Origin: Rhizobium sp. CCGE531 | GTDB taxonomy: Bacteria; Pseudomonadota; Alphaproteobacteria; Rhizobiales; Rhizobiaceae | Assembly: GCF_003627795.1 (NCBI RefSeq) | Contig: NZ_CP032684.1 | Span: 2,395,001-2,459,000 of the forward strand | Reading direction: 5' to 3' | Length of the DNA: 64,000 nt | Shown: positions 28,327 through 37,073 of the stretch, piece after piece | Position numbering within the stretch: the first letter of the stretch is position 1 | How the letters are laid out: each line of letters starts with the position of its first letter | Notes under the pieces: model-generated | What the model was told of the DNA's origin: nothing | Seen by the model: only the letters and a program-made list of their open reading frames with translations | Databases searched by the model: none | Translations under genes and position numbers: made by a program

Positions 28327-29574
28327 TCAAGACGGCTGCGGCACAGCCTGCCGCAGCCAATCGCATTCCCGTAGGCCGGCGCCGCTGAACGGATCGACCA
28401 GCGTGCCGGAAACGATACCCGCAAGGATCTGCGGCGCGGGAGGCACCTTGGCGATGGTGGCGACCATCCGGTCCCTGATCCAGGCGAGCGCCGCCGAGTC
28501 CGATTGATAGAATGGCGTAAACGCGGCCGAGAGCAGCTGAAACAGCCGCACATGCATCCGCCGCGCCTTGGCATAGGCGGCAAGAGCAGCCTCGATGGTT
28601 TCACATCCAGCAAGGGCATGCGCCAGCGCCGCCACATCGAGCAGGGCCATGTTGGCGCCCTGCCCGAGCTGCGGGCTGGTGGAGTGGGCCGCGTCGCCAA
28701 CGAAAACCGTTCGCCCGCTATAGGGCACCTTCATGGTGCGATGGGCGTAACGCGCCAGCGTCAGCTGGTCCCAATCGGTGATCTGCTCCAGCAGGGGTTC
28801 GCATTCCGGCCAATAGCCGCGGATCGTCTGTTTCCAGCGATCGAGCCCGCGCTTGCGCACCTCATCGGCATCCGCGACCTTGAGGCTCCAGAACAAGGCG
28901 GCCTGTTTCGGCATATGCGGCCTTCTGCTGCCGATCGGCAGGACACCGATCATCACGCGCGCTCGGTCATAACGCTGCGTCAGCGCCGCCTGATCCACCA
29001 ATCCGTCCGGACAATCGAGCGTCGCCCAGAAGGCGCCGTAGACGAGGTTGCGGGAACGCGGCGCGACAGGTGACGCCGCCACCAGCTCCGAGCGCGCGCC
29101 GCTGGCATCGATGACGAGATCATAGGGCCCGAGACGCTCGCCGCCTTCGACCGAAAGATAGCTGCCGGCACCCTCTTCGATCACGCCGACAACCCGCTGA
29201 CCGGTATGGATCGGATGTTGCCGTGCGGAGACTTCGTCATAAAGCGTCTCGAACAAAGCGGCGCGATGGACACCGAGCCCGTAGCGGCCGCCCGGCAGCG
29301 CATTGTAGCGCACATCAAGGACGATGCGGCCACGGGTGGTTTCCGTGCCGAACAGCCGGTCGATGCGGTTGCCGGCGGCGTGGATGGCTGGACCGAGCCC
29401 GAGCGATTCAAGGACGGTCAATCCGGTCGGCTGCAACATCAGCGCCGAGCCGACCGGCGCCGGGCTGTCGAAGCGTTCGATGATATCGGTCGTATGACCG
29501 GCGCGAGTGAGAAAAAGAGAGGCGGCAAGCCCGGCAGGCCCGGCGCCGACGACGGCAATTTTCAAGGGCTTCAC
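28327..29574 (-). CDS. FAD-dependent monooxygenase (PHBH-type)
   Basis: 415 residues from a GTG start. FAD-binding motif KIAVVGAGPAGLAASLFL, the DG-like motif DLVIDASGARSELV and the second FAD motif GRTVFVGDAAHSTSPQLGQGANMALLDVAALAHAL identify a single-component flavin aromatic hydroxylase-like enzyme. It follows the HxlR regulator gene by 9 bp on the same strand, so both form an operon divergent from qorB. Likely substrate is a phenolic or quinone compound (inferred). Confidence 0.87.
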   Translation of the reverse strand: MKPLKIAVVGAGPAGLAASLFLTRAGHTTDIIERFDSPAPVGSALMLQPTGLTVLESLGLGPAIHAAGNRIDRLFGTETTRGRIVLDVRYNALPGGRYGLGVHRAALFETLYDEVSARQHPIHTGQRVVGVIEEGAGSYLSVEGGERLGPYDLVIDASGARSELVAASPVAPRSRNLVYGAFWATLDCPDGLVDQAALTQRYDRARVMIGVLPIGSRRPHMPKQAALFWSLKVADADEVRKRGLDRWKQTIRGYWPECEPLLEQITDWDQLTLARYAHRTMKVPYSGRTVFVGDAAHSTSPQLGQGANMALLDVAALAHALAGCETIEAALAAYAKARRMHVRLFQLLSAAFTPFYQSDSAALAWIRDRMVATIAKVPPAPQILAGIVSGTLVDPFSGAGLRECDWLRQAVPQPS

Positions 29575-29583
29575 GGTGGAGGC

Positions 29584-30000
29584 TCAGTCCGGCGATTGAT
29601 CGAAACGGGCTCTTGCGGCCTTGACAGCCTCATGATTGGCCTCGGCCCAATTCAGAAGCTGCGCCAACGGCTCGTAGAGCGAATAGCCAAGATCGGTCAT
29701 CCGATATTCGACGCTCGGCGGTTTTGTCGGAAAGACCTCGCGGTCGACATAGCCGTCGCGCTGAAGGTCACGCAGCGTTTGCGTCAGCATCCGTTGGGAG
29801 ATATCAGGCACCAGACGGCGCAGTTCGCCGAAACGGTATGGGCGTTTTGCCAATGTTTCCAACAGCAGCACCGACCATTTTCCGCCGATCTGCGAAATCA
29901 GGTCGCGCACCGGACAATTGCTGAAATCGAGATTGCTGAGATCGACGTCGCGCAGCGGCGGATCCTTGCTGCGCAGATTGACGACGGTGCTGGCGCTCAT
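29584..30000 (-). CDS. HxlR-family transcriptional regulator (YtfH-like)
   Basis: 138 residues from ATG 30000 (GGGAA upstream; the frame to 30060 is longer but crosses the promoter). Winged-helix HxlR core CPVRDLISQIGGKWSVLLLETLAKRPYRFGELRRLVPDISQRMLTQTLRDLQRDGYVDREVFPTKPPSVEYRMTDLG; the single cysteine at the start of this core is where HypR/QorR-type proteins sense quinones and oxidants. Divergent from a QorB-like gene, as in the ytfH-ytfG pair, so it probably represses that gene. Confidence 0.87.
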   Translation of the reverse strand: MSASTVVNLRSKDPPLRDVDLSNLDFSNCPVRDLISQIGGKWSVLLLETLAKRPYRFGELRRLVPDISQRMLTQTLRDLQRDGYVDREVFPTKPPSVEYRMTDLGYSLYEPLAQLLNWAEANHEAVKAARARFDQSPD

Positions 30001-30138
30001 GCCGGTTCCCTTTTGGTAACTTGGAGCCGAAAAACTGCCCCCTTTACACCGCGAAGTCAATTCCTATTCTAGTGCTAGTCTCTTTTTGAGAGCAGCAAAG
30101 CCTCTGCAAATCCGCGGCGGTCAAACAAAGGAAAAGAC

Positions 30139-31026
30139 ATGAGCAGCACTCTTCTCGTCACCGGTGCCGCGGGTCAGCTTGGCCAGCGCGTCATCCATCA
30201 CCTGCTGGAGACATACAAGGTCGCGCCAGGCCGCATCATTGCGGCCACGCGCAGCCCGGAGAAGCTTGCCGATCTCGCCGCCAAGGGTGTCGTTACCCGC
30301 AAGGCCGATTTCGATGATGCCGCGACCCTGTCCGCCGCTTTCGCCGGCGTCGACCGCCTGCTGATCATCAGCACCGACGCGCTCGCCGTTCCCGGCCAGC
30401 GCCTGAAGCAGCACACGGCTGCCATCGAAGCCGCGAAGAAGGCTGGCGTCCAGCACATCCTCTATACGTCCATGCCGGCGCCGGAAGGTTCGCTCGTCAG
30501 CTTCGCACCCGACCATCTCGGCACGGAAAACGCCATCAAGGCAAGCGGCATCGGCTACACGATCCTGCGCGACGCTTGGTACTTCGACAACTACTTGCAC
30601 GGCCTGCCGCACAGCCTCGAAACCGGCAAGTGGTACACCGCGACCGGCGGCGGCCGCGTCAGCAACATCAGCCGCGAAGACTGCGCGCTCGCCATCGCCG
30701 CAGCACTTGCCTCCGACACGGCTGACAGCGCCACCTACACGCTGACGGGCTCGACCGCCGTCACCATCGAAGATGTGGCAAGCGTCGTCAGCAGGATCAC
30801 CGGCCGCCCGCTCGAGGTCGTTGATGTCAATGACGAACAGCTTGCCGCCGGCCTCACCGGCGCCGGCCTGCCGCCCTTCGTGGTCGACATGCTCGTTTCC
30901 TCCGAAGCCAACACCCGCGCCGGCAACTTCAACATCCTGACGAACGACTTCAACAAGCTGACCGGCAACGAGCCGCAGACGCTGCGCAGCTTTGTCGAAG
31001 AACACAAGGGCGCATTGATCGGCTGA
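30139..31026 (+). CDS. NmrA/SDR-family oxidoreductase (quinone oxidoreductase QorB/YtfG-like)
   Basis: 295 residues. Extended N-terminal Rossmann motif LLVTGAAGQLGQRVIHHLL and the NmrA-like HILYTSMPAPEGSLVSFAPDHLGTENAIKASG segment match YtfG (QorB), which reduces quinones with NADPH. Regulated by the divergent HxlR protein. Monocistronic; followed by a long palindromic repeat. Confidence 0.87.
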   Translation: MSSTLLVTGAAGQLGQRVIHHLLETYKVAPGRIIAATRSPEKLADLAAKGVVTRKADFDDAATLSAAFAGVDRLLIISTDALAVPGQRLKQHTAAIEAAKKAGVQHILYTSMPAPEGSLVSFAPDHLGTENAIKASGIGYTILRDAWYFDNYLHGLPHSLETGKWYTATGGGRVSNISREDCALAIAAALASDTADSATYTLTGSTAVTIEDVASVVSRITGRPLEVVDVNDEQLAAGLTGAGLPPFVVDMLVSSEANTRAGNFNILTNDFNKLTGNEPQTLRSFVEEHKGALIG

Positions 31027-31035
31027 GATTTGGAA

Positions 31036-31253
31036 GGTCAGGCGAGACTATTTTCGCCGCGCCTTCAAGCATGGCCCCTGACCCAGCCCTCTCCCCGCTT
31101 GCGGGGAGAGGGAGTTTTTTGCCTCAAGCATGAGCTCTAGCCGAATGATGTAACCAATGGCTTGCGCCGTCGTCCCTTCTCCCCGCGATGCGGGGAGAAG
31201 GTTAGGATGAGGGGCCAGGCATAAAGGCGCGGCGAAGACAAACGCGCCTGACC
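31036..31253. repeat. Compound palindromic element with RIME-like core
   Basis: Outer inverted repeat of about 30 bp, GGTCAGGCG...TTCGCCGCGCCTT on the left and AAGGCGCGGCGAA...CGCGCCTGACC on the right, around an inner RIME-like part (31073-31216) with GGCCCCT...GGGGCC ends and two hairpins containing CTCCCCGC-GCGGGGAG. It lies between convergent genes. The nested design suggests one element inserted in another. Confidence 0.7.
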
Positions 31254-31271
31254 GGCCGCAAATCCCGCTTT

Positions 31272-32024
31272 TTAAACCACCTGTCCGCAAGCCCTTCGAA
31301 AGCGGCGTACCGTTTCGGCCATGCCGTATTCCAGCGCATCGGCGGTCAGCCCGTGGCCGATCGAGGTCTCCGCGAGCTTTGGAATGCGCTTAAGTAATGC
31401 CGGCAGGTTAGCGACCGTCAGGTCGTGGCCAGCATTGACATCAAGGCCGTTGGCGAAAGCGGCATCGGCGGTCTTGCCGAGCGCTTCGAGAATGACGGCT
31501 GCCTTCTGCGGATAGTCGTAGCAGCCGCCGTAGGGGCCGGTGTAAAGCTCGATGCGATCGGCACCGACCTCCCTGGCGATCTTCACGGCATCGGCATCGC
31601 CGTCACCATCGGCAAACAACGACACGCGGCAGCCGATGGTCTTGTACTTGGCGACGACGTCGACCAGCAGCTCGCGATTCCTACGGAAATCCCAGCCGTG
31701 ATCCGATGTCGCCTGCGCGGGATCGTCGGGCACAAGCGTCACCTGCTCGGGCTCTGCCGAAGCGCAGAGATCGAAGAACTCTTCGCTCGGGTAGCCCTCG
31801 ATATTGAACTCCGCCTCCGGGAACTCGTCGTCGATCAGCGCCCGGATTTCGGGCAGATCGGAAAAGCGGACATGCCGCTGATCGGGACGCGGATGGACCG
31901 TGAGGCCGCTGGCTCCTGCCGCCAGCGCGATGCGTCCCAAGCCCGTGACGCTTGGCCAGGGAAGATCACGCCGGTTGCGCAGCATCGCGATAGCGTTGAG
32001 ATTCACGGAAAGCTTGGCGGGCAT
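31272..32024 (-). CDS. pdxJ: Pyridoxine 5'-phosphate synthase
   Basis: 250 residues. N-terminal [48 protein letters not shown] is the PdxJ signature, with the catalytic Glu in [11 protein letters not shown] and the phosphate-binding [10 protein letters not shown] and [17 protein letters not shown] motifs. It condenses 1-deoxy-xylulose 5-phosphate and 3-hydroxy-1-aminoacetone phosphate in vitamin B6 synthesis. CAGGGA lies upstream of the ATG. Monocistronic here. Confidence 0.93.
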   Translation of the reverse strand: MPAKLSVNLNAIAMLRNRRDLPWPSVTGLGRIALAAGASGLTVHPRPDQRHVRFSDLPEIRALIDDEFPEAEFNIEGYPSEEFFDLCASAEPEQVTLVPDDPAQATSDHGWDFRRNRELLVDVVAKYKTIGCRVSLFADGDGDADAVKIAREVGADRIELYTGPYGGCYDYPQKAAVILEALGKTADAAFANGLDVNAGHDLTVANLPALLKRIPKLAETSIGHGLTADALEYGMAETVRRFRRACGQVV

Positions 32025-32177
32025 GATCGAAATCCCTGATTTTCAAAGCGGATGATAGCGCCGTTCTATGCCATTACGGCCAGCAAAACCAACGAGATTC
32101 CGACATCGAACCATGCAAAACTTTGATGGGCGCATGCGCTATACGTCACCGAGCGGTGACCGAACCTAAGAGCCGCC

Positions 32178-33305
32178 CTATCGGACGATGGTCAGCGTTT
32201 CGGCGGCGCGGGTGATGGCCGTGTAAAGCCAGCGCTCACGCGTATCGCGAAACGCCCAGCTCTCATCGAACAGCACAACATTGTTCCACTGCGAACCCTG
32301 CGCCTTATGCACCGTCAGCGCATAGCCGTAATCGAATTCGTCATAGCGCTTGCGGGTCGACCAGGGAATCTCGCCCTCGACATCCTCGAAAGCCTGCTTC
32401 AAGAGCTTGATCTTGGCGGCCCCTCGATCCATGTCGTCGTCTTCCGGGCGTATCAAGAGATTGATACCTGGCTTCGTCGTTTCTCTGGAAGAAGTCATGA
32501 CCTGCCAGAGCGAGCCGTTGAGCAGTCCCTTGGTGGGATCATTGCGCAGGCAGACCAGCTTGTCGCCGGATTGCGGGTAGTCGGCGGAAAAACCCTTGAG
32601 TTCCCGCAGGCGCTGATTGTAGCGCCGCCGCGTCCTGTTAGTGCCGACGAGCACCTGATCGGCTTCCAGCACCAGCGGCTGCGTGACCTCGTTCTTCGAG
32701 ATCACCTGCGCGGTGCCATAGTCGCCATGCATGATTTCCTTGCCCTCACGCACCTGCATAGCGAGCTGGATGATCGGATTGTCGCGGGCTTGACGATGAA
32801 TATCCGTCAGCAGGTAATCCGGCTCCTCGTTCGTGAAGAATCCGCCGCCGGAAACCGGCGGCAGCTGGCCGGGATCGCCAAGCACCAGGATGGGCGTTCC
32901 GAAGCTCATCAGATCCTTGCCGAGCGCTTCGTCCACCATCGAGCATTCGTCGACAATGATCAGCGCCGCCTTGGCGACCGGGCTCTGGCGGTTGATGGTG
33001 AACATCGGCGCGATCGATGTCTTGCCCGTCTCTTCGTCCTCGACGGCTTCCTCGCCGCGCGGCCGGTAGATCAGCGAATGAATGGTCTTGGCATTGGAAG
33101 CGCCGCGCGAGCGCAGCACCTGCGCCGCCTTGCCGGTAAAGGCCGCAAACAGTACCTCGCCATCCACATGCTCGGCAAAATGCCGCGCAAGCGTTGTCTT
33201 GCCCGTGCCGGCATAGCCGAAAAGGCGAAACAGCGGTGTACGCCCCTCCTTCAGCCACTTGGCGACGGCCTTGAGCGCTTCATCTTGTTGCGGCGCGAAT
33301 TGCAT
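32178..33305 (-). CDS. RecD-like ATP-dependent DNA helicase
   Basis: 375 residues from the ATG at 33305 (MQFAPQQDEALKAVAKWL). Superfamily 1 helicase: Walker A GYAGTGKTTLARHF, motif II VDECSMVDEALG, motif III LGDPGQLPPVSGGG and the C-terminal UvrD_C_2 motif YALTVHKAQGSQW. Phage Dda and TraI/RecD relatives unwind DNA 5' to 3'. It lacks the RecBC-interacting extension of RecD, so it is a stand-alone helicase. The upstream leader is unusual: two hairpins sit between promoter and start (see 33307-33329, 33354-33367). Confidence 0.88.
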   Translation of the reverse strand: MQFAPQQDEALKAVAKWLKEGRTPLFRLFGYAGTGKTTLARHFAEHVDGEVLFAAFTGKAAQVLRSRGASNAKTIHSLIYRPRGEEAVEDEETGKTSIAPMFTINRQSPVAKAALIIVDECSMVDEALGKDLMSFGTPILVLGDPGQLPPVSGGGFFTNEEPDYLLTDIHRQARDNPIIQLAMQVREGKEIMHGDYGTAQVISKNEVTQPLVLEADQVLVGTNRTRRRYNQRLRELKGFSADYPQSGDKLVCLRNDPTKGLLNGSLWQVMTSSRETTKPGINLLIRPEDDDMDRGAAKIKLLKQAFEDVEGEIPWSTRKRYDEFDYGYALTVHKAQGSQWNNVVLFDESWAFRDTRERWLYTAITRAAETLTIVR

Positions 33306-33306
33306 G

Positions 33307-33329
33307 GGCCGAATTGGCAGGATTCGGCC
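33307..33329 (-). promoter_or_regulatory. Hairpin abutting the helicase start codon
   Basis: GGCCGAAT / ATTCGGCC with a 7-base loop; the minus-strand transcript would fold just one base upstream of the helicase ATG and no free ribosome binding site remains. May reduce translation until opened. Confidence 0.45.
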
Positions 33330-33345
33330 GCTGGAAGCAAGCAGT

Positions 33346-33367
33346 AAAAAATACCCGGCGAGCCGGG
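33346..33367 (-). terminator. Terminator-like hairpin in the helicase leader
   Basis: CCCGGC-GA-GCCGGG (33354-33367) followed on the minus strand by TATTTTTTAC. It lies about 50 bp upstream of the helicase start, where it would act as an attenuator unless the helicase promoter is downstream of it. Confidence 0.45.
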
Positions 33368-33458
33368 AATAAAATCGCAAGCCCCCGTGTCTCATGTCCG
33401 GCAGCGCAAAAAAGCAAAGCCTGGACGATCATCGTCCACCCACCCAAGGAGAAACATC

Positions 33459-33839
33459 ATGAAGACCATGCGATTCCTGGCAGCGCTCACCGCGGCGTCA
33501 GCCTTTGCCACTGCCGCTTTCGCCGCTGCCCCCGTCAAGACGGTCGAAAGCGCCAAGGGCAAGGTGCTCGCCGGCGAAAACGGCATGACGCTTTATACGT
33601 TCAAGAACGACAAATCAGGCGAATCCAATTGCAACGACGATTGCGCGAAAGCCTGGCCGCCGCTCATGGCCGATGGCAAAGCCAAGGCGGAGGGTGCATA
33701 TTCGATCATTACCCGCAAGGACGGGAAGAAACAGTGGGCAAAGGACGGCATGCCGCTCTATTTCTTCGTCAAGGACGCAAAGTCCGGTGATGTCGCCGGC
33801 GACGGTTTCAAGGGCGTCTGGAATGTCGCGAAGCCCTGA
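33459..33839 (+). CDS. Secreted COG4315 protein (YxFxxD repeats)
   Basis: 126 residues from ATG 33459 (AAGGAGAA upstream), with a signal peptide (MKTMRFLAALTAASAFATAAFAA). The mature part has two copies of the YxF/Yx[FWY]xxD motif (TLYTFKND and PLYFFVKD), each followed by a conserved C/G-rich loop (CNDDCAKAWPPL), as in the repeat family of unknown function COG4315. Its end overlaps the start of the sigma-factor gene by 17 bases, so its abundance is coupled to an ECF sigma-anti-sigma pair. Confidence 0.85.
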   Translation: MKTMRFLAALTAASAFATAAFAAAPVKTVESAKGKVLAGENGMTLYTFKNDKSGESNCNDDCAKAWPPLMADGKAKAEGAYSIITRKDGKKQWAKDGMPLYFFVKDAKSGDVAGDGFKGVWNVAKP

Positions 33840-34377
33840 TGGGAACGACAAGGGCGCGGCGGGAGCCTCCCCCGCGCCCGATAGCTTCGAGGCGGAGGTG
33901 CTGGCGCTCCTCCCCTCGTTGCGGCGCTATTCGCGCAGCCTCGCCCGCTCGGATGCCGATGGCGAGGATCTGCTTCAGGATTGCGTCGAGAAGGTTTTGA
34001 CCCGGCGCGGCCAATGGCGCGGGCTGAACCTGCGCGGCTGGGTCCTCACCATTATGACCAATCTCTATCGCAATGGACTGCGCCAGCAAGCCAATCGCAG
34101 CTTTGTCGATATCGACGACAACGGCGATCTGCCTGCAGCCGAGACGGACAACGACCCGCTGCAGCGGTCCCGCCTGGAAACGGCGCTGAACAGCCTTAGC
34201 GAAGAGTATCGCGCGGTGCTGATGCTCGTCGTAGTCGAAGGCTACAGCTATCAGGATGTCGCAGACATGCTCGACATTCCGATCGGCACCGTGATGTCGC
34301 GCCTGTCGCGCGCGCGCCGGAAGATGACCAGCCTGTTGAACGCAGACAACGTTGTCACGCTTCGGAGACCAAGATGA
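33823..34377 (+). CDS. ECF-type RNA polymerase sigma factor
   Basis: 184 residues from ATG 33823. Region 2 is SRSLARSDADGEDLLQDCVEKVLTRRGQWRGLNLRGWVLTIMTNLYRNGLR; region 4 is LSEEYRAVLMLVVVEGYSYQDVADMLDIPIGTVMSRLSRARRKM. Two-domain ECF sigma without sigma-3. Its ATG lies inside the end of the upstream secreted-protein gene and its stop overlaps the anti-sigma ATG (34374), so all three are coupled. Specific regulon unknown. Confidence 0.9.
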   Translation: MSRSPDGNDKGAAGASPAPDSFEAEVLALLPSLRRYSRSLARSDADGEDLLQDCVEKVLTRRGQWRGLNLRGWVLTIMTNLYRNGLRQQANRSFVDIDDNGDLPAAETDNDPLQRSRLETALNSLSEEYRAVLMLVVVEGYSYQDVADMLDIPIGTVMSRLSRARRKMTSLLNADNVVTLRRPR

Positions 34378-35177
34378 ACGAACGCAAACCGACCGTGACC
34401 GAAGCGGACCTTCACGCCTTTGCCGATGGCCTTCTGGCACCGGAAAAGCAGGCGGAATTGCAGGCATGGCTGACCGAAAATCCCGAGGACGCTGCTGCCG
34501 TTACGGCATGGCAGGTCCAGAACGATGACATTCGGGCGATGTTCTCCCCCTATGCCATCTCGAAGGATGGCGACGCCGACCTCTTTTCGACAAGCAGAAA
34601 CATGTCGTCTGCACAGGCGACTACGCCGCAACCAAGCCGCAAGCTGATGATACTCGCCGCCTCGCTGGCATTATTCGTCGCCGGTGCGGTTGCCGGCCGC
34701 TTCGGTCCTGATCTTTTCGCACGGCCCGAATTGCAGCTGACATCGATCGAGGCATTGCCGCAACAGGCGCATTCGGCTTTCGTCGTCTATGCCAGCGATG
34801 TCCGCCACCCTGTCGAAGTCGGCGCGGATCAGGAGGCGCATCTCGCCACCTGGCTCGGCAAGCGCATGAATGTCGCCGGCCTCAAGGTGCCGAGCCTGCA
34901 GACACTGGGCTTCCAGCTGGTCGGCGGCCGGCTGCTGCCGATCAACGGTACGCCCGGCGCCCTGTTCATGTATGAAAATGCCAGCGGCCAGCGCCTGACG
35001 GTGCTGGTGGGGCACAATAGCGGCAACACCACGACCAGCTTCCGCTTCGCCAGCGACAAGGCGGTCGAGACCTTCTACTGGATCGATGGCAATCTCGGCT
35101 ATGCCGTAACAGGCGAGATCTCGCGCGACATGCTGCGGCAGGTGGCGGACGAGTGCTACAAGCAATTCTCGTCCTGA
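34374..35177 (+). CDS. Membrane anti-sigma factor
   Basis: 267 residues. The cytoplasmic N-terminal part (TEADLHAFADGLLAPEKQAELQAWLTENPEDAAAVTAWQVQNDDIRAMF) resembles the helical anti-sigma domain that holds ECF sigma factors; one membrane span follows (LMILAASLALFVAGAVAGRFGP, about residues 91-112), then a periplasmic domain. It starts at an ATGA overlap with the sigma gene. Expected to release the sigma factor on an envelope signal. Confidence 0.87.
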   Translation: MNERKPTVTEADLHAFADGLLAPEKQAELQAWLTENPEDAAAVTAWQVQNDDIRAMFSPYAISKDGDADLFSTSRNMSSAQATTPQPSRKLMILAASLALFVAGAVAGRFGPDLFARPELQLTSIEALPQQAHSAFVVYASDVRHPVEVGADQEAHLATWLGKRMNVAGLKVPSLQTLGFQLVGGRLLPINGTPGALFMYENASGQRLTVLVGHNSGNTTTSFRFASDKAVETFYWIDGNLGYAVTGEISRDMLRQVADECYKQFSS

Positions 35178-35202
35178 CGGCCGCACGAAGACCACTCACC
35201 CG

Positions 35203-35386
35203 CCCTCGTGGTTCGAGACGGCCTTTCAGGCCTCCTCACCATGAGGGCTAGTCTTTTGTCCATGTCGGCAAAAAGAAGCCTCATCGAATACGGCTCTCGC
35301 TCCATCCTCACCCTGAGGTGCGAAGGCCCTGAGCTTGTCGAAGGGGGCGGAGCCTCGAAGGGCGAGGATGGCCCCAGGGGAGCCTG
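35203..35386. repeat. Palindromic repeat of the CCTCACCCTGAGG type
   Basis: Two inverted-repeat segments: CCTCGTGGTTCGAGACGGCC...CCTCCTCACCATGAGGG (35202-35250) and CCTCACCCTGAGGTGCGAAGG...GAGCCTCGAAGGGCGAGG (35306-35369). This motif family is common between rhizobial genes. It separates the anti-sigma gene from the convergent nitrile hydratase operon. Confidence 0.65.
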
Positions 35387-35391
35387 TCCCT

Positions 35392-35781
35392 TTAGCGCTG
35401 CGGGTCGTTTTCCAGCACGATCGGCTTTCCATGCGGCGTAGCCTCCGCCGCACGTTGCCAGCTTTGTTGCAAAACCAAAATCGCATCGGCATCGGCAACG
35501 CCCTTCGCCACCAGCAGGCCCGAAAGCGCTGCCACCCAGCAATCGAAATAGTCGCTGCCGTCGGGCGCACGGCCCGGTTTGCGCACTTCCGCCGACAGCC
35601 GTTCGGCCCATTCGCTCCAGGCAAACAAGCCCTTCTCATGCAGATGCACCGTCATCGCAAAGGCATCGGCCGCCCACGGCGCCGGAAACACCGGCTCGCC
35701 ATCGGCTGACTTCGGCAGTCCGGGCGACTGCGACAGCGGCGAGGCAACCTCACACGCGCTCAAGATAGCTCTCCCAGGCAT
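35392..35781 (-). CDS. Nitrile hydratase accessory protein (activator)
   Basis: 129 residues, with the conserved core EPVFPAPWAADAFAMTVHLHEKGLFAWSEWAERL of P14K/NhlE-type activators. These carry cobalt into the alpha subunit by self-subunit exchange. The ATG at 35781 is inside the end of the beta gene; a TTG at 35763 with GGGAG upstream ([10 protein letters not shown]) is the better-supported start by ribosome binding site. Third gene of the nitrile hydratase operon. Confidence 0.85.
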   Translation of the reverse strand: MPGRAILSACEVASPLSQSPGLPKSADGEPVFPAPWAADAFAMTVHLHEKGLFAWSEWAERLSAEVRKPGRAPDGSDYFDCWVAALSGLLVAKGVADADAILVLQQSWQRAAEATPHGKPIVLENDPQR

Positions 35782-36409
35782 CGATCGAGACCGTCAACGA
35801 GGGATCGGCCCCCTCGCCCCAGATCTCTGCACCATCGAAGACCACCGTGTAGACCCATTTCGGATTTTCGCCCCGGCCGTGAGCATTGTCGTCGGGGAAG
35901 ACGAAGGAGCCCTGCACCGCTTCGACGACACCTGTCTTGGCGCGGGCGTAGCGCGGCAATCTGGTATGGCCGGTGGGATTGAAGTTCTTGGTGCGTATGT
36001 GATCGCCGACGGCAAAGAGCGGGGCGGCATCGACCGGCCGATCGCAAGGGCCGCCCTTGGCTAAGACGCCATCGACCATATCCGCCTTCAGAACCCGCTT
36101 CGGCGCCCTACCCTGTTCGAGCGAACGGCCGGTGCGCAACTCCTCCGCCGTTGCGAAGCCATGCCGCTCCAGCAGCGTGTCGATGGCGCGAGTCCAGATC
36201 TCGTAATAGCTGGCGCCGAGATAGCTCGCCGGCGGAATGTTCTCGCGCGCGTGCCGGCTCTCATCGATATTCCAGGCACCGAAGGCGCCGCAGGAGAGCG
36301 TGATGCCAAGCGCGCGTTTTTCCCATTCGGCATGGAAATAGGGCTCGTTCGGTTCCGGGGCGACCGGGCCGAATCCCATCTGGCCACCGAGATCGTGCGG
36401 ACCGTTCAT
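35750..36409 (-). CDS. Nitrile hydratase beta subunit
   Basis: 219 residues from the ATGA overlap with the alpha gene's stop. N-terminal [16 protein letters not shown] and the C-terminal [45 protein letters not shown] barrel region are those of the NHase beta chain, which pairs with alpha to form the active site for nitrile-to-amide hydration. Lies between the alpha and activator genes. Confidence 0.92.
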   Translation of the reverse strand: MNGPHDLGGQMGFGPVAPEPNEPYFHAEWEKRALGITLSCGAFGAWNIDESRHARENIPPASYLGASYYEIWTRAIDTLLERHGFATAEELRTGRSLEQGRAPKRVLKADMVDGVLAKGGPCDRPVDAAPLFAVGDHIRTKNFNPTGHTRLPRYARAKTGVVEAVQGSFVFPDDNAHGRGENPKWVYTVVFDGAEIWGEGADPSLTVSIDAWESYLERV

Positions 36410-37050
36410 CGTACCGCCTCCGGCGCTTTGGCGACTGCTGTTCCGATCATGGCATCGCGACTGACGAGATCCGCCAGCGCCGCCTCGTCCATGCCTTCGG
36501 AACCCACGGGCCGCTGCGGTATCACCAGATAGCGAAGTTCCGCCGTCGAATCCCAGACACGGATCTTCGTCTCCTGCGGCAGCGTCAGGCCGAATTCGGC
36601 CAGCACGCCGCGCGGATCGATTACCGCACGCGACCGGTAGGCCGGCGCTTTGTACCAGACCGGTGGCAGCCCGAGCACGGCCCACGGGTAGCAGGAGCAC
36701 AGCGTGCAGACGATCAGATTATGCGTTTCCGGCGTATTGAACACCGCGCACATATGCTCGCCCTGACGGCCGCTAAAACCGAGGCTGGCGATCGCCGCCG
36801 TCGCATCTCGTCGCAGCCAGTCGGCAAAGGCGGGATCGCTCCAGGCTTTCGCCACCACCTGCGCCCCGTTGCGCGGCCCGACCTTCGTCTCGTAGGTCTC
36901 AACGATACGGTCGATTGCCGCCGGGTCGATCAGGCCCTTTTCCGTCAGCAACGTTTCGAGCGCCTTCACGCGCGCCTGCATGTCCGAATAGTGGTTGTCG
37001 TGGTGATGCTGGTGATGGTCTTCGTCATCATGCGAGTGTCCGTGGGACAT
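36406..37050 (-). CDS. Nitrile hydratase alpha subunit, cobalt type
   Basis: 214 residues from ATG 37050 (AGGAG upstream); the much longer in-frame ORF to 37770 is out of frame with the LysE gene and not credible. The metal-binding claw is [10 protein letters not shown]: the Thr in CTLCSC marks the Co(III) type (Ser would mark iron). Unusual N-terminus: residues 1-23 ([23 protein letters not shown]) carry nine histidines, a possible metal-collecting tail. Converts nitriles to amides; substrates in rhizobia may include indole-3-acetonitrile (inferred). Confidence 0.92.
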   Translation of the reverse strand: MSHGHSHDDEDHHQHHHDNHYSDMQARVKALETLLTEKGLIDPAAIDRIVETYETKVGPRNGAQVVAKAWSDPAFADWLRRDATAAIASLGFSGRQGEHMCAVFNTPETHNLIVCTLCSCYPWAVLGLPPVWYKAPAYRSRAVIDPRGVLAEFGLTLPQETKIRVWDSTAELRYLVIPQRPVGSEGMDEAALADLVSRDAMIGTAVAKAPEAVR

Positions 37051-37073
37051 AACCGTCTCCTGTTTCTTGCCGA

